From Oscillospiraceae bacterium (GTDB taxonomy: Bacteria > Bacillota > Clostridia > Oscillospirales > Acutalibacteraceae), in the NCBI GenBank assembly GCA_015065545.1, contig SVQA01000007.1:43349-107348 (forward strand): a stretch of DNA of 64,000 nt, in the 5' to 3' direction. Each line of letters begins with the position of its first letter. The stretch's first letter is position 1. Below the pieces are notes generated by a model. It worked only from the letters and a program-made list of their open reading frames with translations. It was not told the origin of the DNA and searched no databases. Of this stretch, positions 63,556 to 64,000 are shown piece by piece. A program made the position numbers and the translations under genes.

Positions 63556-64000
63556 TCAAACTACCTCCTATTTCATAGGAATTTTTGATTATACCTGCCA
63601 GCTTCTTCTGGATGTGGGTTGCATCCTTGACTGAAACCTTCAGGTCATCATTAACATCCGCTGCTTCAAGGTCTGTTGAGCTGAATTTAAGCAGGTCTGC
63701 CAGACCCTTCTGGATGTATGTTGCATCTCGTATGTTGACCTTACCGTCGGCGGTTGTATCGCCTACAAGTCGCAGGTCAACTCTTGCACTTACCTGTGCA
63801 AGCTTTTCGCTTCCGTCTGCCTTCGGGTCATAGACCATGTGCACTGCACTCTCGCACCAGTTACGTTCGTCCTCTGATGCGTTTGTAAGGTCTACAAGCT
63901 CTGTGCCGTCGTTCAGGTTATCAGTTGCGAAGTAATATGTCTTGTCCTCTGTTATCAGCAGATTTGTCTGTACCTCCATTGCATAACGGGCAGACAGGAT
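63542..64000 (-). CDS. C-terminal part of a dockerin-bearing secreted protein (cut by window edge)
   Basis: The last 152 codons of a gene open to the right edge; an internal ATG at 63979 is not a credible start because the frame continues to 64000. The visible part has a beta-rich stretch (TNLLITEDKTYYFATDNL, then VHMVYDPKADGSEKL) ending a larger domain, then a dockerin of two repeats (GDTTADGKVNIRDATYIQK and ADVNDDLKVSVKDATHIQK). The stop codon lies 14 bp inside the giant gene, so the two are likely co-translated. Its function depends on the missing N-terminal part. Confidence 0.88.
   Translation of the reverse strand: MLSARYAMEVQTNLLITEDKTYYFATDNLNDGTELVDLTNASEDERNWCESAVHMVYDPKADGSEKLAQVSARVDLRLVGDTTADGKVNIRDATYIQKGLADLLKFSSTDLEAADVNDDLKVSVKDATHIQKKLAGIIKNSYEIGGSLNETH

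Overview
The window reads as a low-to-mid GC, spore-forming Firmicute of the class Clostridia, most like Ruminococcus and relatives (Oscillospirales). The evidence is the recN-argR-nadK-tlyA-dxs-ispA-xseB order, the sporulation genes spoIVA, sipL and a spoVM-like micropeptide, whiA, hprK and rex, and three secreted proteins ending in dockerin repeats of the form GDxDxSGxVxVKDATxIQK together with starch-binding-like modules. The dockerin style recalls amylosome-bearing Ruminococcus. The species assignment is inference.

Layout. (1) 1-10.2 kb, minus strand: a housekeeping run with recN (cut by the left edge), argR, nadK (TTG start), tlyA, dxs, ispA, xseB, whiA, rapZ, murB, a PHP hydrolase and hprK. 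(2) 10.4-11.4 kb, plus strand: a DUF421 membrane protein translationally coupled to a DUF4363 protein, closed by a perfect bidirectional terminator. (3) 11.5-20 kb, minus strand: a metal ABC permease and ATPase, a degenerate SecD/SecF-like pair, a type Ic aspartate aminotransferase, a tyrosine-kinase/chain-length pair, and the beta and gamma subunits of a sodium-pumping decarboxylase. (4) 20.1-25.9 kb: sipL-spoIVA behind a candidate sigma-E promoter, a secreted dockerin protein, and two tiny genes too short for ordinary ORF calling, a 47-aa membrane protein coupled to a 29-aa SpoVM-like peptide. SpoVM, SpoIVA and SipL are known to act together at the forespore surface when the coat is started, so three interacting parts lie within 6 kb. 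(5) 25.9-31.6 kb: an RluD-family pseudouridine synthase, pgeF, a Cys-rich small protein, a sigma-region-4-like pair, and typA with a DEDDh exonuclease. (6) 31.7-35.6 kb, plus strand: acn-icd-rex, an oxidative half-TCA operon carrying a redox repressor gene.

(7) 35.6-41.7 kb, minus strand: a compact set that looks like a RiPP (ribosomal peptide) or surface-peptide system. It holds a HAD hydrolase, a PF14907-type nucleotidyltransferase, an ABC exporter, a PqqD-like protein, an HPr-kinase-like P-loop protein, a secreted leucine-rich-repeat/dockerin protein, and, separately promoted just upstream, a 54-aa acidic Gly-rich peptide that could be its substrate. No transglutaminase, asparagine synthetase or radical SAM gene is present, so it fits no lasso or PQQ scheme completely. 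This is my best candidate for an undescribed system.

(8) 41.8-64 kb, minus strand: one uninterrupted 7258-codon gene for a giant secreted protein. It alternates InlB-type repeats with about 18 related modules resembling starch- or glycan-binding beta-sandwiches, then has a more unique C-terminal third with CBM26-like and FIVAR-like stretches. Upstream, overlapping by 14 bp, is the 3' end of another dockerin protein running off the right edge.

No tRNA, rRNA, CRISPR array, insertion sequence or prophage was seen.
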